Shown here: piece after piece, positions 1 to 6,625 of the stretch
Layout: each line of letters opens with the position of its first letter
Numbering within the stretch: position 1 is the stretch's first letter
Source of the DNA: an uncultured Spartobacteria bacterium
GTDB lineage: Bacteria > Verrucomicrobiota > Verrucomicrobiia > Chthoniobacterales > Terrimicrobiaceae
NCBI GenBank assembly: GCA_903915315.1
Contig: CAIWSO010000282.1
Span: 1-10,398, forward strand
Length of the DNA: 10,398 nucleotides
Direction: 5' to 3'
Notes under the pieces: generated by a model
The model's database searches: none
What the model saw: the letters and a program-made list of their open reading frames with translations, nothing else
Told to the model about the DNA's origin: nothing
Made by a program: the position numbers and the translations under genes

Positions 1-312
1 GTCAAATCGAATGCCATCGTCTATGCGGGCACCGATCGCACGCTGGGCATTGGTGCCGGACAGATGTCCCGAGTGGACTCTTCGCGCATTGCCGTCTGGA
101 AGGCGCAGGAGGCAGGTCTCTCGCTCAAGGGTAGTGTCGTCTGTAGTGATGCCTTTTTTCCGTTTCCCGATGGACTCATCGCGGCAGCTGAAGCTGGAGC
201 CACGGCTGCGATCCAGCCGGGTGGATCCGTTCGTGACCCAGAGGTCATTCAAGCCGCTAACGAAAAAGGCGTCGCGATGGTCTTCACTGGCATGCGGCAT
301 TTCCGCCACTAA
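1..312 (+). CDS. purH: PurH C-terminus, bifunctional AICAR formyltransferase / IMP cyclohydrolase (5' partial)
   Basis: This is the last 103 codons of PurH, read in frame 1 from the first base and ending in TAA. PurH carries out the last two steps of de novo IMP synthesis: formyl transfer from 10-formyl-THF to AICAR, then ring closure. The visible part belongs to the C-terminal formyltransferase domain. It shows the family's KSNAIVYA segment at residues 2-9 of the fragment, then [32 protein letters not shown] and the typical terminal motif [10 protein letters not shown]. The N-terminal cyclohydrolase domain lies outside the window. No terminator is visible after the stop, and the next gene probably starts 7 nt later, so the two are likely co-transcribed. 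Identification is secure. Confidence 0.96.
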   Translation, partial: VKSNAIVYAGTDRTLGIGAGQMSRVDSSRIAVWKAQEAGLSLKGSVVCSDAFFPFPDGLIAAAEAGATAAIQPGGSVRDPEVIQAANEKGVAMVFTGMRHFRH

Positions 313-319
313 CCGAACT

Positions 320-994
320 TTGGAAAATCCGCCAAGACTCGCATCTAGTCCGCTGGCTGTTGTGACGTGCGGGCCGGCATACGAGTCCGTGGATGGAGTG
401 CGCCGACTGACGAATTTCGCTACTGGTGAGATCGGCACGATTCTCAGCGCCGCACTACAGGAAAGCGGGTGCGATGTGATTTGTTTCCGTGGGGAGGGGA
501 GCACCGCCGCTGCGCCGACGGGCGTTAAAGTGCAGTCTTTCTCGACAAACGATTCTTTAGCTCAGGCGTTGAGGGCTCTTCCACGCCAACCGGACTTGAT
601 CTTCCATGCTGCCGCTCTTTGTGATTTTAAAATCAAGGCGATTGAGGGCGCTGACTCGAAGGAGAAAATTTCGAGCCGATCGGGAGGCATCACTATTCAT
701 CTTGAGCCCGCTCTCAAAATCCTGCCCCAGCTTCGCAAGTGGTTTCCGCGAGCCCTTGTTGTGGGTTGGAAATATGAGCTCGATGGACAGCGCTCGGATG
801 CCATGACGAGAGGTGCACAACAGCTCCGTGAAACGGGTTCAGATGTCTGTGTTGTGAATGGGAAAGCCTACGGCGAAGGGTTCGGAATCCTTCGCAGGGA
901 CTTGTCACTCAGGCACTGCCAAGACAAAAAATCCTTAGCCTTGGCGTTGATCGACATCCTCGCCAAAAATGAAAATCCGACGAGCGGGCGTTAG
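320..994 (+). CDS. Standalone phosphopantothenate-cysteine ligase-like protein (CoaB / DFP C-terminal domain)
   Basis: A 224-residue protein matching the ligase half of bifunctional CoaBC, which couples 4'-phosphopantothenate to cysteine in CoA synthesis. The N-terminal motif VTCGPAYE at residues 15-22 followed by RRLTNFATGEIG (29-39) corresponds to the TAGPT...ISNHSSGKMG nucleotide-binding region of CoaB. HAAALCDF (96-103) matches the AAVADY segment, and KEKISS (114-119) matches the lysine-rich EKIKK loop. VVGWKYELD (147-155) matches the GFAAET strand and keeps its glutamate. There is no flavin-dependent decarboxylase (CoaC) domain before it; that region is purH in another frame. No ATG precedes the first conserved strand, so I chose TTG at 320, just after the purH stop. 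GTG at 362 is possible but would cut the first strand. The stop TAG shares bases with the stop of the convergent HTH gene. The family assignment is good; the exact reaction (full PPCS or a relative) is less certain. Confidence 0.8.
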   Translation: MENPPRLASSPLAVVTCGPAYESVDGVRRLTNFATGEIGTILSAALQESGCDVICFRGEGSTAAAPTGVKVQSFSTNDSLAQALRALPRQPDLIFHAAALCDFKIKAIEGADSKEKISSRSGGITIHLEPALKILPQLRKWFPRALVVGWKYELDGQRSDAMTRGAQQLRETGSDVCVVNGKAYGEGFGILRRDLSLRHCQDKKSLALALIDILAKNENPTSGR

Positions 995-1353
995 GCGAAC
1001 CTAGCCAAGTCCGGATCTATGGCTTTCACTGGAACGCGAAGTATATTCGGAATCACTAGAGTTTTGTAGTAGTCCGAAGCGAGTCGACTCACAAACGGAG
1101 AGAGATTGTCCATGTATTTCAAGCAGAGCAATTCCTCCAAAAGGGCTTTCTTTTGAGCTGCGTCAACGTGGCCCTCTTTTTCCAGCCAGTCACACATCTT
1201 GTTGATGAGCTCATCGCTAGGATGGCGAGTGGCATTTTCGATTTTTACCCAGCCCGGAGTAGAAATAAACCCCTTTGATCCCATGGCTTCTTGTGAAAGG
1301 CCTAAGGAAACCCGCAAATCGCGGAGACGTTTGTTTAAGAGTTTTAGGCGCAT
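991..1353 (-). CDS. Small helix-turn-helix (XRE-like) protein, unknown target
   Basis: A 120-residue protein if it starts at the ATG at 1353. A TTG at 1440 in the same frame would add 29 residues, but that stretch is very AT-rich and looks less protein-like. The segment LNKRLRDLRVSLGLSQEAMG followed by STPGWVKIENATRHPS has the layout of an XRE/Cro helix-turn-helix: a basic first helix, a GLSQ turn into helix 2, and a W-x-K-I-E-N segment at the end of the recognition helix. The remainder is helical and charged (DWLEKEG, QKKALLEEL) and ends in a short tail, VKAIDPDLARFA. I see no enzymatic or sensor domain. It is divergent from manA and converges on the PPCS-like gene, overlapping it by four bases. 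Its GC content (about 45% over 1021-1440 by hand count) is clearly below its neighbours, so it may have been acquired. It could be a DNA-binding regulator or an antitoxin-like orphan; no partner toxin is visible. Confidence 0.65.
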   Translation of the reverse strand: MRLKLLNKRLRDLRVSLGLSQEAMGSKGFISTPGWVKIENATRHPSDELINKMCDWLEKEGHVDAAQKKALLEELLCLKYMDNLSPFVSRLASDYYKTLVIPNILRVPVKAIDPDLARFA

Positions 1354-1464
1354 AATAAATTGCTCTATAACCTCATTGGGAAGTTTAGTAAACCTTCTTT
1401 TTTGGGGTGAGGTTGAGATGCAAAAATAACGTGTTGCCAATGAATGTGAAGTAAAAATATGAGG

Positions 1465-1502
1465 CTTAAAAATTCTTTCTTGGGGGGCTGGGGATTTTTT
1501 AG
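1465..1502. repeat. Imperfect AT-rich inverted repeat in the HTH-manA divergent spacer
   Basis: CTTAAAAAT at 1465-1473 and ATTTTTTAG at 1494-1502 are complementary at eight of nine positions. They are separated by 20 nt containing a G6-CT-G4 run. The element sits between the two divergent genes, where an operator or promoter would be expected, but AT-rich arms of this size also arise by chance. No clear -35/-10 pair could be placed for either gene. Confidence 0.25.
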
Positions 1503-1538
1503 ATTGAATTGCGGTCGCAGATTCGGACTCTGGGTTGT

Positions 1539-2483
1539 ATGGATGAACTGATTTTATTTGAAACGCTCAGCATGGAGCGAGTTTGGGGTGGGCGTCGACT
1601 GGAGAATCTGCCGGGCAAGGTATTGCCAGCAGGGGTTCCAATCGGCGAGCTTTGGGAGGTGGTTGATCGCGAGGATGCGCAGAGTATTGTCAGCGTGGGG
1701 GCACTAAAAGGATTGAGCCTGCATGAGCTTTGGACAAGTCATCGGGTTGCGATTTTTGGAGAAGCGTATTTCGCATCAACGGCGCCGCGATTTCCGCTTT
1801 TAGTTAAGTTGCTCGATGCGTCCGAAAAACTTTCGGTACAAGTTCACCCTCCGATCAATAAGGCTGCCGAGCTGGGCGGTGAGCCGAAGACCGAGGTCTG
1901 GTATTTTTTGGATTCCCTGCCCGGAGCCAGTATTTATGCGGGTCTCAAAAAGGGGGTGACTCGAGAGGAGTTCGAGGCACTTCTGGAAAGTGGGAATGTG
2001 GAATCGGCCCTTCATCAAGTACCTGTGGCAGCCGGGGAGAGTATTTTTATTCCGAGTGGGCGGCTTCACGCTATCGGCGAAGGCAACGTGATCATCGAGG
2101 TCCAGCAGAATAGCGATACGACCTATCGGGTTTTCGATTGGAATCGTGTGGGATTGGACGGACAGCCGCGGGCGTTGCATATCAAGGAGTCCATGGCTTC
2201 CATCGATTTCGAGGATTTTGAGCCTCGGGTCCAATCGGCTTCCGAACCTCTCATCGCAGACTGTGCATTTTTTCACATCGAAAAAGTCTGTGTTTCCACG
2301 CCTATGGATCTCCGTCCACAAGGGAGATTTGCTCTTGCTGTCGTGGTTGAGGGGTCGGTGACATGCTTGGATCGGAAAATGGAGAGAGGTCAATTTTTCC
2401 TTATTCCCGCGAGTGTGAATCAGGCGTGCGTGGCCCCGATCGGGGAATCTGCAACGCTCTTGGTGTGCACGCTGCCGGCTTGA
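1539..2483 (+). CDS. manA: Mannose-6-phosphate isomerase, class I (short bacterial type)
   Basis: A 314-residue type I phosphomannose isomerase, a zinc enzyme interconverting fructose-6-P and mannose-6-P; it supplies mannose for glycoconjugates or feeds mannose into glycolysis. Zinc ligands are recognisable as Q101 and H103 in LSVQVHP, E119 in KTEVWY, and H177 in PSGRLHAIG. QQNSDTTYRVFDWNR (189-203) carries the conserved catalytic arginine (R197). The length fits the short Bacillus-like form (about 315 residues) rather than the roughly 390-residue E. coli form. I chose ATG 1539 because ELILFETLSMERVWGG is the normal family N-terminus. A TTG 30 nt upstream adds nothing recognisable. It stands alone between the divergent HTH gene and tRNA-Leu. 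No Shine-Dalgarno sequence or terminator is evident. Confidence 0.94.
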   Translation: MDELILFETLSMERVWGGRRLENLPGKVLPAGVPIGELWEVVDREDAQSIVSVGALKGLSLHELWTSHRVAIFGEAYFASTAPRFPLLVKLLDASEKLSVQVHPPINKAAELGGEPKTEVWYFLDSLPGASIYAGLKKGVTREEFEALLESGNVESALHQVPVAAGESIFIPSGRLHAIGEGNVIIEVQQNSDTTYRVFDWNRVGLDGQPRALHIKESMASIDFEDFEPRVQSASEPLIADCAFFHIEKVCVSTPMDLRPQGRFALAVVVEGSVTCLDRKMERGQFFLIPASVNQACVAPIGESATLLVCTLPA

Positions 2484-2602
2484 TCGCTCGACGCCGAGAG
2501 ACGACTGGGCCTGTCTTTTATTCGTTAATAGATAGGAAACTAGGCGGTTTGCGGTAAGGTGCTGGTGTGGGCAAAAATTGCTCAGGGCTTGGTATTTTGG
2601 TG

Positions 2603-2630
2603 TTTACATAAAATGGTGTTGGGATATTTT
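2603..2630 (+). promoter_or_regulatory. Candidate sigma-70-type promoter for tRNA-Leu (and possibly menG)
   Basis: TTTACA at 2603-2608 (5/6 match to TTGACA) is followed after 16 nt by TATTTT at 2625-2630 (4/6 match to TATAAT). A start about 7 nt beyond would leave a leader of under 10 nt before the mature tRNA 5' end, the usual arrangement for tRNA promoters. It is the best match in the 160-nt manA-tRNA spacer, in which I see nothing else clear. Confidence 0.45.
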
Positions 2631-2645
2631 GTGTGCCCTGTTCGA

Positions 2646-2727
2646 GCTCACGTGGCGGAACTGGCAGACGCGTGCGGCTCAGGACCGCATGGGGTAACCC
2701 TTGGAGGTTCGAATCCTCTCGTGAGCA
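2646..2727 (+). tRNA. tRNA-Leu, anticodon CAG
   Basis: A complete class II tRNA folds by eye. The acceptor arms GCTCACG (2646-2652) and CGTGAGC (2720-2726) pair perfectly, with discriminator A at 2727. The D arm lies at about 2655-2672. The anticodon stem TGCGG/CCGCA (2673-2677 and 2685-2689) encloses the loop CTCAGGA, which places anticodon CAG at 2680-2682 and reads CUG leucine codons. The long variable arm GGGG-TAA-CCCT, typical of tRNA-Leu, precedes the T arm GGAGG-TTCGAAT-CCTCT (2703-2719). The 3' CCA is not encoded (the genome reads ACTT), so it must be added by CCA-adding enzyme. The menG reading frame begins 22 nt downstream. Confidence 0.95.
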
Positions 2728-2749
2728 CTTCGGGCAGACCTTTTTTATC

Positions 2750-3451
2750 GTGGAGAGTATCCTATCCCAAACAGATCCTGAGTTCGTGAGATCGACATTC
2801 AGTTCGATCTCGAAGCGCTACGATTTTGCGAACCATCTACTCAGCGGTGGACTCGATTATTACTGGCGTTTCCGAGTGGCCAGAAAGGTGGTACGCCTTT
2901 CTCCGGGTCGGGTATTGGATCTGGCTACAGGCAGTGGAGACCTCGCGATCGCATTGAAGAAATCCTGCCCACTAGCTGCTGTGACCGCAGCGGATTTCTG
3001 CCTGCCGATGCTGAATCAGGCGCGCCGCAAGGGTGTCGCTCGATTGGTCCAGGCGGATGCGCTGGCATTGCCCTTTGCGGATTCCTCTTTCGATGTTGTG
3101 ACAGTTGCATTCGGCCTGCGCAATATGGCGTCGTGGCCGGGGGCTTTGCGAGAAATGGCGCGGGTTTTGCAGCCTGGTGGCACGCTTATCATTCTCGATT
3201 TCTCACTTCCGGAGTGGGAAATCTTCCGAAATATCTACCGGTTTTATCTTCACCGGATTCTCCCGAGTATTGCCGGGTGGGCAACCAAGCGCCCGGCGGC
3301 CTATGAGTATCTGGGCGAATCCATCGAGTCGTTTCCATCCGGTCTGACGATGACGGCGATGATGACATCTTGCGGATTTTCCTGTGAGCCACCATTGCCT
3401 CTCACTGGCGGCATCGTCACCCTCTATTCTGGAAAGACGAAGGACGACTGA
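2750..3451 (+). CDS. menG: Demethylmenaquinone methyltransferase (MenG/UbiE family)
   Basis: A 233-residue class I SAM-dependent C-methyltransferase that makes the last step of menaquinone synthesis; the same family also serves ubiquinone synthesis. Family signatures are present in order: FVRSTFSSISKRYDFANHLLS near the N-terminus, the SAM-binding VLDLATGSGD (55-64), acidic-loop residues in TAADFCLPML, ADALALPF, FGLRNM (121-126), MARVLQPGGTLIILDFS, AYEYLGESIESFPSG, and the terminal LTGGIVTLYSG. Start: no ATG lies between the tRNA and the conserved domain. GTG 2750 gives the usual short N-terminal extension, and GTG 2786 is the alternative. Neither has a Shine-Dalgarno sequence. With the tRNA ending only 22 nt upstream, the gene may be transcribed with tRNA-Leu and released by tRNA 3' processing. 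Menaquinone is inferred over ubiquinone from the general context. Confidence 0.9.
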   Translation: MESILSQTDPEFVRSTFSSISKRYDFANHLLSGGLDYYWRFRVARKVVRLSPGRVLDLATGSGDLAIALKKSCPLAAVTAADFCLPMLNQARRKGVARLVQADALALPFADSSFDVVTVAFGLRNMASWPGALREMARVLQPGGTLIILDFSLPEWEIFRNIYRFYLHRILPSIAGWATKRPAAYEYLGESIESFPSGLTMTAMMTSCGFSCEPPLPLTGGIVTLYSGKTKDD

Positions 3452-3465
3452 CCGGCTTGCAGGGA

Positions 3466-4533
3466 TTAATTTCCAAAGGAAATTCCGACGGACCGTGCAA
3501 TGTTCACGAGTTGGGATTCGGGGTTCACTCTGTGCATTCTTTGGACCGCCGAAGAGATTGGAACATCGATGAAGGTGCAGTTTTGATAGCTCACCATTGA
3601 GCCGAATTTTCCTTCTGCGATGAGTTCAACTGCCTTCACTCCGAACCCGGTGGCGAGAATCCGATCGAGTGTGGTCGGGGCTCCGCCGCGTTGCAGGTGA
3701 CCCAGCACGCAAGTGCGAACTTCCTTGCCGGTGCGTTCGCCGATTTCTTTGGCCACGAATTCAGCGATCCCGCCGAGCCGCCGATCGCCTGCGGGCGTCT
3801 GTTGGCTGGTTTGTTTGCCATCCTTGGGGGAAGCGCCTTCAGCGACCACCACGAGGGTGCTTTTGGATCCCTCACGATGGCGACGGTCGATCTCTGCAGC
3901 CACCTTTTCGTATTCAAAAGGCATCTCGGGAAGAAGGATGATGTCGGCTCCCCCGGCGAGCCCTCCTTGAAGGGCAATCCATCCGGCGTGGCGCCCCATG
4001 ACTTCCAGAACGATCACTCTTTTGTGGCTGGTGGCGGTGGTGTGGAGGCGGTTGAGCGCCTCGGCCACGCATTCCACAGCGGAATTGAATCCAAATGTCA
4101 TGGAAGTCGCTTCGAGATCGTTGTCGATGGTTTTTGGGACACCGACAACGGGGAAGCCGGCTTCGTGAAGCAACTGGGCTGTATTGAGTGACCCATCACC
4201 GCCGACGACAATCAACCCATGGAGATTGAGAGTTTGAAATGTTTGGCGGGTTTTACCGAGGACTTCCGCTTGAATCATGCGACGCGATCCGGATCGGCTG
4301 ATGAATTGGCCGCGGTTCACGGTTCCGAGGATAGTCCCACCGAGGTGCATGATCCCGGATGTGGCGTTTCGATCTAGGAGGATGTGTGTTTCGGGCGGCA
4401 GGAGGCCCTCGAATCCATCGCAGAAGCCGATGAGTTCAAATCCCAGCTTTTCCGAGGTTCGGCTGGCAGCACGCAAGACGGCATTGAGCCCGGGGCAGTC
4501 GCCGCCGCTGGTAAGGATGCCGATGCGCTTCAT
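3466..4533 (-). CDS. pfkA: 6-phosphofructokinase, group III (GGDGS/PKTIDND type), probably ATP-dependent
   Basis: A 355-residue PfkA-superfamily enzyme that phosphorylates fructose-6-P to fructose-1,6-bisphosphate in glycolysis. N-terminal GILTSGGDCPGLNA is the phosphoryl-donor loop. LGGTILGT and GGDGS (111-115) follow. PKTIDND (133-139) holds the catalytic aspartate. MGRHAGW (179-185), LLPE (200-203) and GHLQRGG (278-284) bind fructose-6-P. The residue after GGD is glycine, as in ATP-dependent enzymes; PPi-dependent ones have aspartate. The residue before TIDND is lysine, as in PPi-dependent and actinobacterial-type ATP enzymes. This G/K combination, with GTVNRGQ in place of the E. coli-type loop, points to group III ('mixed-substrate') PFKs. 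The start is ATG 4533, 9 nt after the dacA stop, with AGGA only one base before the ATG. It is probably the second gene of a dacA-pfkA transcript. Confidence 0.92.
   Translation of the reverse strand: MKRIGILTSGGDCPGLNAVLRAASRTSEKLGFELIGFCDGFEGLLPPETHILLDRNATSGIMHLGGTILGTVNRGQFISRSGSRRMIQAEVLGKTRQTFQTLNLHGLIVVGGDGSLNTAQLLHEAGFPVVGVPKTIDNDLEATSMTFGFNSAVECVAEALNRLHTTATSHKRVIVLEVMGRHAGWIALQGGLAGGADIILLPEMPFEYEKVAAEIDRRHREGSKSTLVVVAEGASPKDGKQTSQQTPAGDRRLGGIAEFVAKEIGERTGKEVRTCVLGHLQRGGAPTTLDRILATGFGVKAVELIAEGKFGSMVSYQNCTFIDVPISSAVQRMHRVNPESQLVNIARSVGISFGN
3468..3484. repeat. Short perfect hairpin at the menG/pfkA convergent junction
   Basis: AATTTCC (3468-3474) and GGAAATT (3478-3484) form a perfect 7-bp inverted repeat with a 3-nt AAA loop. 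It overlaps the last codons and stop of pfkA, 16 nt past the menG stop. A hairpin between convergent genes could act as a bidirectional terminator, but the stem is AU-rich and has no U-run, so I call it only a candidate structure. Confidence 0.3.
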
Positions 4534-4542
4534 TCCTGTGAT

Positions 4543-5460
4543 TTAAAGTGCTTCGCCCTTTATCGACGGCCGCCCTTCGGCCGCCCAGGCATCATAGAGT
4601 CCCCAACCTCTTTGGATGAGGGCGGTGCCATCTTTGAAGCGATCTTCCGAGCCGAGGAGCACGACGGTGATGCGGCGTGGGGTGATGAGCACGGTTTGGC
4701 CCTCGCGGCGGGATTCCGGTCGGCGGTCGGCCGAAAGGATCAAGCAATCGCCAGCCTTGCGGGTGCGGCCGGTTTTGACTCCATCGATCCCATTTCGCCC
4801 CACGAGTTCATTGGTGTTTCTGATATCGTAGGGCATATCGATCCCGCCACGGATGATGTGGATTTGCCGAGATATCTGAGCCACATAAAATGCAAATCCC
4901 GACTTGTCGTAGGCATATCGCGTTAGGCGGGCGAGATCCTCGGCGGTGGAATAGGGGATCGCTCCGCTCTTCATGCTATCCATCCCGCTGGGATTCAAAA
5001 ACAACGTGCGCTTCATCAAAAGGGATCTCGACAGCGCATTCATTTGGGCCACGAAGTTGCTTGCGGGATCGAGTTGCTCGGGATTTGCGATGCGGGAACC
5101 GACATGGTGGGCGAGCGTGTTCGCGGCAATGTTATCTGAAGCGAGGAGGGCGCAATAAATCAGGTCGCGCAAGCTCAGGCGGTCGCCCGGAGCGAGGCCG
5201 ATGGAGCTGGAGGCTCCATTATCGGTGGCTGAAGCCGGGACTTCGGCGAAAGTGGAAAGATCGACTTTCTCAAGTTCCGCCCAGTCTAGAACCACGAGGG
5301 AGGTGGCCACCTTCGTGAGGCTGGCAACCTGCAATTTTTCAGTTCTTTTGTCGGAGTCCAATATCGCACCAGTCTGGTTATCGATAATAATGTAACTCTC
5401 AGCGGCATTCGCGTGCCATCCAGCTAGCCCGATTAAAAGGGCCCAAATCATTTTTTTCAT
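4543..5460 (-). CDS. D-alanyl-D-alanine carboxypeptidase (penicillin-binding protein, peptidase family S11)
   Basis: A 305-residue exported serine peptidase that trims the terminal D-Ala from peptidoglycan pentapeptides in the periplasm. Residues 1-20 form a signal peptide (MKK, a hydrophobic core, then HANAA before ESY). All three penicillin-binding motifs are present: SLTK (47-50) with the nucleophile serine, SDN (108-110), and KTG (229-231) in GVKTGRTRKAG. LNPSGMD (155-161) is the usual family turn. The protein ends shortly after the catalytic domain (VVLLGSEDR...WGLYD). I see neither the beta-rich PBP5 C-terminal domain nor a terminal amphipathic anchor, so it is probably soluble in the periplasm. 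The start is ATG 5460; an in-frame ATG three codons later is possible. No Shine-Dalgarno is visible and the leader is AT-rich (GTATATAAAA). It lies upstream of pfkA on the same strand and diverges from trpS across 145 nt, where I could not place a convincing promoter. A DacA/DacF-like role is likely; endopeptidase activity is possible. Confidence 0.9.
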   Translation of the reverse strand: MKKMIWALLIGLAGWHANAAESYIIIDNQTGAILDSDKRTEKLQVASLTKVATSLVVLDWAELEKVDLSTFAEVPASATDNGASSSIGLAPGDRLSLRDLIYCALLASDNIAANTLAHHVGSRIANPEQLDPASNFVAQMNALSRSLLMKRTLFLNPSGMDSMKSGAIPYSTAEDLARLTRYAYDKSGFAFYVAQISRQIHIIRGGIDMPYDIRNTNELVGRNGIDGVKTGRTRKAGDCLILSADRRPESRREGQTVLITPRRITVVLLGSEDRFKDGTALIQRGWGLYDAWAAEGRPSIKGEAL

Positions 5461-5605
5461 TTTTATATACGTCTTCGGAAGTCGATGAAAACGGACGATA
5501 ACGAGGCAGGCCTCAAGATCAAATCATTTTAAAAAATGCAATGGGACGCTGTTGAAATCGGAAAAAGATGATTCCACCGCCGCGTGAAAATGTTAGTTCT
5601 CGCAG

Positions 5606-6568
5606 ATGCGAATTTTATCCGGCATCCAGCCATCCGGCACACTGCATCTCGGCAACTATTTTGGAATGATGAAGCCCGCGATCGAGTTGCAGGAAAAAGG
5701 CGAGGCCTACTATTTTATTGCCGACTTCCATGCGCTTACCACTGTTCATGATGGCAGCGCCCTGCGGGCCAACGTGCGCGAGTTGGCCATCGACTTTCTG
5801 GCTTGCGGGCTGAACCCCGAAAAAGCCGTCTTTTTTCGCCAGTCGGACGTTCCTGCCGTTACCGAGTTGTCTTGGATTTTGAGCACGGTGACTCCGATGG
5901 GATTGCTCGAGCGGTGCCACTCCTTTAAGGACAAAACGGCGAGGGGTCTTGCCGCCACGCACGGACTCTTTGCCTACCCTGTTTTGATGGCTGCGGACAT
6001 TCTGATATACGATAGCGATCTGGTGCCGGTCGGTCGGGATCAAAAGCAGCACCTCGAAGTGACCCGCGATATCGCCGTTAAGATCAATGAGACCTACGGA
6101 TCTATCTTTAAACTTCCGGAGCCCAGCATTCGCGAGGATACCGCTGTCGTTCCCGGTTTGGATGGGGCCAAGATGAGCAAAAGCTACGGAAATACGATCG
6201 AGATATTTGCTCCCGAAAATGCGCTCAAAAAGAAGATCATGGGCATCAAAACCGACAGCACCCCGGTAGAGTCACCGAAATCCATCGAAAATTCGTCCAT
6301 TCTGGGACTCTATAAATTGGTCGCCAGTGAGAGTGATTACCAAACGATGGAGGGTGAGTTTCTGCGCGGTGGAACGGGATATGGGGACTTTAAAAAAAGG
6401 CTGTTTGGTGCGGTCTGGGATTATTTTGCGCCATTCCGAATTCGCAGGGAGGAAATCCTCCGTGATCCCGCCTACGTCGATCGCGTGCTGGCCGAGGGGG
6501 CTGAAAAAGCGCGCGGTGTATCGGATGGCGTCATGCACCGCGTTCGTGCCGCAGTCGGTCTCGGGTAG
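5606..6568 (+). CDS. trpS: Tryptophanyl-tRNA synthetase
   Basis: A 320-residue class I aminoacyl-tRNA synthetase that charges tRNA-Trp. The N-terminus MRILSGIQPSGTLHLGNYFG is the standard TrpRS opening. HLGN (14-17) is the HIGH-type ATP-binding signature, and AKMSKS (KMSKS at 189-193) is the second. Also present are YYFIADFHALT, the FFRQSDVP region, YPVLMAADILIYDSDLVPVGRDQKQHLE, and a C-terminal helical anticodon-recognition region ending VMHRVRAAVGLG. The length is close to the usual 325-335 residues and all key motifs are intact. ATG 5606 is well supported by the conserved N-terminus. No Shine-Dalgarno is visible (the upstream sequence is GTTAGTTCTCGCAG). It is followed after 57 nt by a rhomboid gene on the same strand. 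Confidence 0.97.
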   Translation: MRILSGIQPSGTLHLGNYFGMMKPAIELQEKGEAYYFIADFHALTTVHDGSALRANVRELAIDFLACGLNPEKAVFFRQSDVPAVTELSWILSTVTPMGLLERCHSFKDKTARGLAATHGLFAYPVLMAADILIYDSDLVPVGRDQKQHLEVTRDIAVKINETYGSIFKLPEPSIREDTAVVPGLDGAKMSKSYGNTIEIFAPENALKKKIMGIKTDSTPVESPKSIENSSILGLYKLVASESDYQTMEGEFLRGGTGYGDFKKRLFGAVWDYFAPFRIRREEILRDPAYVDRVLAEGAEKARGVSDGVMHRVRAAVGLG

Positions 6569-6625
6569 TTGGACGAGTAATTCCTGCAGATGGACAAAGC
6601 GCCCCACCGTCGCTAGGTTGCGAGT

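Noticed and set aside
11..319. Upstream extension of the PPCS-like frame, giving a 327-residue protein
   Set aside because: This part runs through the purH coding region in another frame and encodes Arg/Ser-rich sequence with no family resemblance, whereas frame 1 gives perfect PurH motifs.
1477..1500. G6-CT-G4 run considered as a G-quadruplex
   Set aside because: Only two clear G-tracts are present; a stable intramolecular quadruplex normally needs four.
1800..2393. 197-codon open frame on the minus strand
   Set aside because: It lies wholly inside manA, which has all zinc-site motifs; the antisense product has no recognisable pattern.
2728..2749. tRNA-Leu 3' end considered as an integration attachment site
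   Set aside because: No integrase, phage gene or repeated copy of the tRNA 3' end is seen in the window; housekeeping menG follows directly.
3691..4191. 166-codon plus-strand frame
   Set aside because: Antisense shadow of pfkA; the real gene carries intact PFK motifs across the whole stretch.
4568..4586. Two direct copies of GGCCGCCC separated by TTC, considered as a terminator hairpin or repeat element
   Set aside because: They lie inside dacA codons for an Ala/Glu/Gly/Arg/Pro stretch; GC-rich short words are expected here and no U-run follows.
4384..4926. 180-codon plus-strand frame
   Set aside because: Spans the ends of pfkA and dacA antisense, with low-complexity Ala/Asp/Gly composition and no conserved motif.
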